Shown piece by piece: positions 62,385 through 64,000 of a stretch of 64,000 bases of DNA. The DNA lies in NCBI GenBank assembly GCA_024802545.1, contig CP103416.1, forward strand, positions 1,116,001 through 1,180,000, written 5' to 3'. Position 1 is the first letter of the stretch; each line of letters opens with the position of its first letter. The DNA comes from SAR92 clade bacterium H455. GTDB lineage: Bacteria; Pseudomonadota; Gammaproteobacteria; Pseudomonadales; Porticoccaceae. A program made the translations under genes and the position numbers. The notes below the pieces were generated by a model. It was given only the letters and a program-made list of their open reading frames with translations, did no database searches and had not been told where the DNA came from.

Positions 62385-63889
62385 TGGCTACTGTCCTCAA
62401 GAGAAATAGAGTTTGTTGGTTGTCCATAGAGATTGTTCAACTGCACTTGGTAGTGAGCGGCAATAGTGGCTCTTACAGGCCGGCCATTGTCGGTAAGCAT
62501 GCCCGCTTGACTGGTCAACGGCTGGTTTAGTCGGAACCAGTTTAAGATGCGTGCATAATCTGGCAGGCCACTGTTAACCTGGTCGATGGTTTGCTGCACT
62601 TCGGCATCGGCAAGTTCCGGATCACGGGGATAAATCAATGCGACGCAATGGGGTTGAGCGTCGCCATAGACCACCGCATCGGCGATCACCGTATTGGCTA
62701 CTAACTCCGCCTCAACCCACTCGGGATTAATATTGCGGCCAAAGCTTGAGATCAACAGATTTTTGCTGCGCCCGCTAATGGTCAAAAAGCCCTGGCTGTC
62801 GACACTGCCCATATCACCGGTAGCAATCATCTCTTGGTTCCAGCTATTGGGCTGTCCCGCATAGCCCAACATGGCATTGCCAGAGACCATAATTTCCCCA
62901 CGACAAATAGAGACTCTGAGGTGGGGGAGAGGTTTGCCACTGGTACAGGGCGCGCTCTGGGCTCTAGTGTTAAGACTGACCACCGAGGCACATTCAGAGA
63001 GGCCATAGCCTTCATAGGCGGGGATAGCATAATGGTGAGCCTCGGCCAGTAGCTGGGCGGAAACCCGACCACCACCGACGGCGACAAATTTAAGTGACTC
63101 CGGTGGCTGCCAGCCCTGCTTGGCTGCGGCGATGGCTATCACCAATAACTGCGGTGTCAAGATCATGCTCTGGGGACTGTAATGGCTGATGGTGCGACAA
63201 AATTGCCCTGTATCCAACGACGAACTGCCTTGAAAGCCAATTTCAGCAAGACTGGGAATAATCACCTCACCGCCGCACAGTAGCGGTGTGTAAACACCGG
63301 CAATATTTTCCAATAATGTGCTCAGAGGTAGCAGGCACAGATGCCTCGGCTTATCCAAGGCCACCGCATCAGCCAGTGCCGCAGCTTGCAGCAACAGCTG
63401 CTCGACACTTAGGCAGACACCTTTTGGTTGACCAGTAGAACCTGAGGTGAAAGTGATTTTTTGTGTGCTCTCAGGCAGTGCTGAGCTTTGTCCCGCACAA
63501 ACTACCTGCAATAGCTGTAAGCGACCCTCAAGCACGGATTGCTGTGCCCCATGCTGGATGTTTGGAATTGCCAGAAAGTGTTCGGTGGCTTGGCAAATCA
63601 CTGTGTCTATGGCGAGACTAGCAAACAGGTGATTGATCTGAGCTTGAGAGAAAAAAGTTGGAATTGGCACCAGACAAATATTGGCCTCTTGGCAGGCGAG
63701 ATCGGCAATCACCCAATCGCTACTGTTGTCGCCAAAGAGCGCAACCATCTTAATGTCGCAGCTCTTCAGGACCGCGGCCAGGTCGCGGCAGCATTCAAGC
63801 AATTGCTGCTTACGCAACTGCCGCGAGCTATCCCGCAGCACAACTGGGTTGTCATCTATCAGTTCAAGCTGTGTGAGTAGTTTACGCAT
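62381..63889 (-). CDS. AMP-forming acyl ligase (long-chain acyl-CoA synthetase-like)
   Basis: A 502-residue member of the ANL superfamily. ITFTSGSTGQPKGV is the phosphate loop, YEGYGLSECASVVSLN is the A5 region, and ATGDMG plus ISGRSKNLLISSFGRNI give the A7/A8 hinge. The A10 catalytic lysine near the end, expected as GK or LK, is Arg in MLTDNGRPVR. It should activate a carboxylate as an acyl-AMP, but the changed A10 may lower or alter activity. I use ATG 63889, one base after the stop of the upstream gene, rather than the longer frame from 63952. Confidence 0.82.
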   Translation of the reverse strand: MRKLLTQLELIDDNPVVLRDSSRQLRKQQLLECCRDLAAVLKSCDIKMVALFGDNSSDWVIADLACQEANICLVPIPTFFSQAQINHLFASLAIDTVICQATEHFLAIPNIQHGAQQSVLEGRLQLLQVVCAGQSSALPESTQKITFTSGSTGQPKGVCLSVEQLLLQAAALADAVALDKPRHLCLLPLSTLLENIAGVYTPLLCGGEVIIPSLAEIGFQGSSSLDTGQFCRTISHYSPQSMILTPQLLVIAIAAAKQGWQPPESLKFVAVGGGRVSAQLLAEAHHYAIPAYEGYGLSECASVVSLNTRAQSAPCTSGKPLPHLRVSICRGEIMVSGNAMLGYAGQPNSWNQEMIATGDMGSVDSQGFLTISGRSKNLLISSFGRNINPEWVEAELVANTVIADAVVYGDAQPHCVALIYPRDPELADAEVQQTIDQVNSGLPDYARILNWFRLNQPLTSQAGMLTDNGRPVRATIAAHYQVQLNNLYGQPTNSISLEDSSQ

Positions 63890-63890
63890 C

Positions 63891-64000
63891 TCAGCGCACT
63901 CGGCTATTGAGATTGAGCGCGAGACTATCAATGCTTTCTTTATAGGTATCAAAGATTACGCTGCACATTCGACTGCTATTCATTGCCTCTTTGCCTTGAG
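63891..64000 (-). CDS. 3' end of an unidentified gene
   Basis: On the minus strand an open frame enters from the right edge of the window and ends with a TGA at 63893-63891. The visible C-terminus has about 36 residues (including SSRMCSVIFDTYKESIDSLA). It stops 1 base before the start of the acyl ligase gene, so it is almost certainly cotranscribed with it. The segment is too short to name. Thermostable-haemolysin-type genes sit at this place in some gammaproteobacteria, but nothing here confirms it. Confidence 0.55.
   Translation of the reverse strand, partial: QGKEAMNSSRMCSVIFDTYKESIDSLALNLNSRVR

Noticed and set aside
63891-64000. Naming the edge gene thermostable haemolysin
   Set aside because: Only 36 residues are visible and none is diagnostic; the suggestion rests on neighbourhood alone.

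Overview
The window looks like chromosomal DNA from a heterotrophic marine gammaproteobacterium, possibly of the Cellvibrionales/SAR92-like group. This rests on gene content (queA-tgt-secD-secF, rpmE opposite priA, a large TonB-dependent receptor, a laminarinase-like GH16 lipoprotein, the carboxyspermidine route to spermidine) and on moderate GC. It is gene-dense, with about 55 protein genes and one tRNA. I see no insertion sequence, prophage or CRISPR array.

Layout. 1-6 kb: the end of a class V aminotransferase, then a leftward run of class III aminotransferase, NhaC antiporter, M28 and M20 hydrolases. 6-12 kb: TonB receptor, TPR-sulfotransferase, glutamine-synthetase-like ligase. 12-16.5 kb: SPOR protein, priA, rpmE, lapA, pyrF. 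16.6-22 kb: speA, carboxy(nor)spermidine dehydrogenase, nspC and agmatinase, together a complete arginine-to-spermidine route. 22-28 kb: GH16 lipoprotein, trhO, rlmJ, an S74-chaperone surface protein, a DUF3047 protein, an XRE regulator. 28.3-29 kb: a rearranged tRNA-Leu(CAA) locus with a 197-bp tandem duplication, a broken second tRNA 5' end and a palindrome-rich insert. 29-34 kb: queA, tgt, secD, secF. 34.4-38 kb: a truncated VOC gene, then a retropepsin-like lipoprotein, inactive transglutaminase-7TM protein and ATP-grasp ligase.

38-56 kb is the most coherent block. It has a degenerate receiver protein, a PilZ-like protein, an Fnr-type regulator with all Fe-S cysteines, a FixJ-like regulator and a FixL-like kinase. 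A glycogen island follows: glucan phosphorylase, GAPDH, malQ, GH57, glgC, CBS protein, glgB, glgA, hsp20. I find four FNR-type boxes, all of the form TTGAT-N4-GTCAA, before the phosphorylase, before GAPDH, between glgC and the CBS gene, and before hsp20. At four of the five promoters they could serve, a -10-like hexamer lies where a class II FNR promoter would have it. The simplest reading is an oxygen-responsive glycogen storage and fermentation module encoded beside its own regulators.

56-64 kb is a leftward cluster: an unknown 3' gene end, an AMP-forming ligase, a haem-oxygenase-like (putative diiron) enzyme, an SDR, a TPR protein, a two-component system, a cupredoxin, an FTR1 permease and an outer-membrane-like protein. 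It may join an uncharacterised acyl pathway to metal supply.
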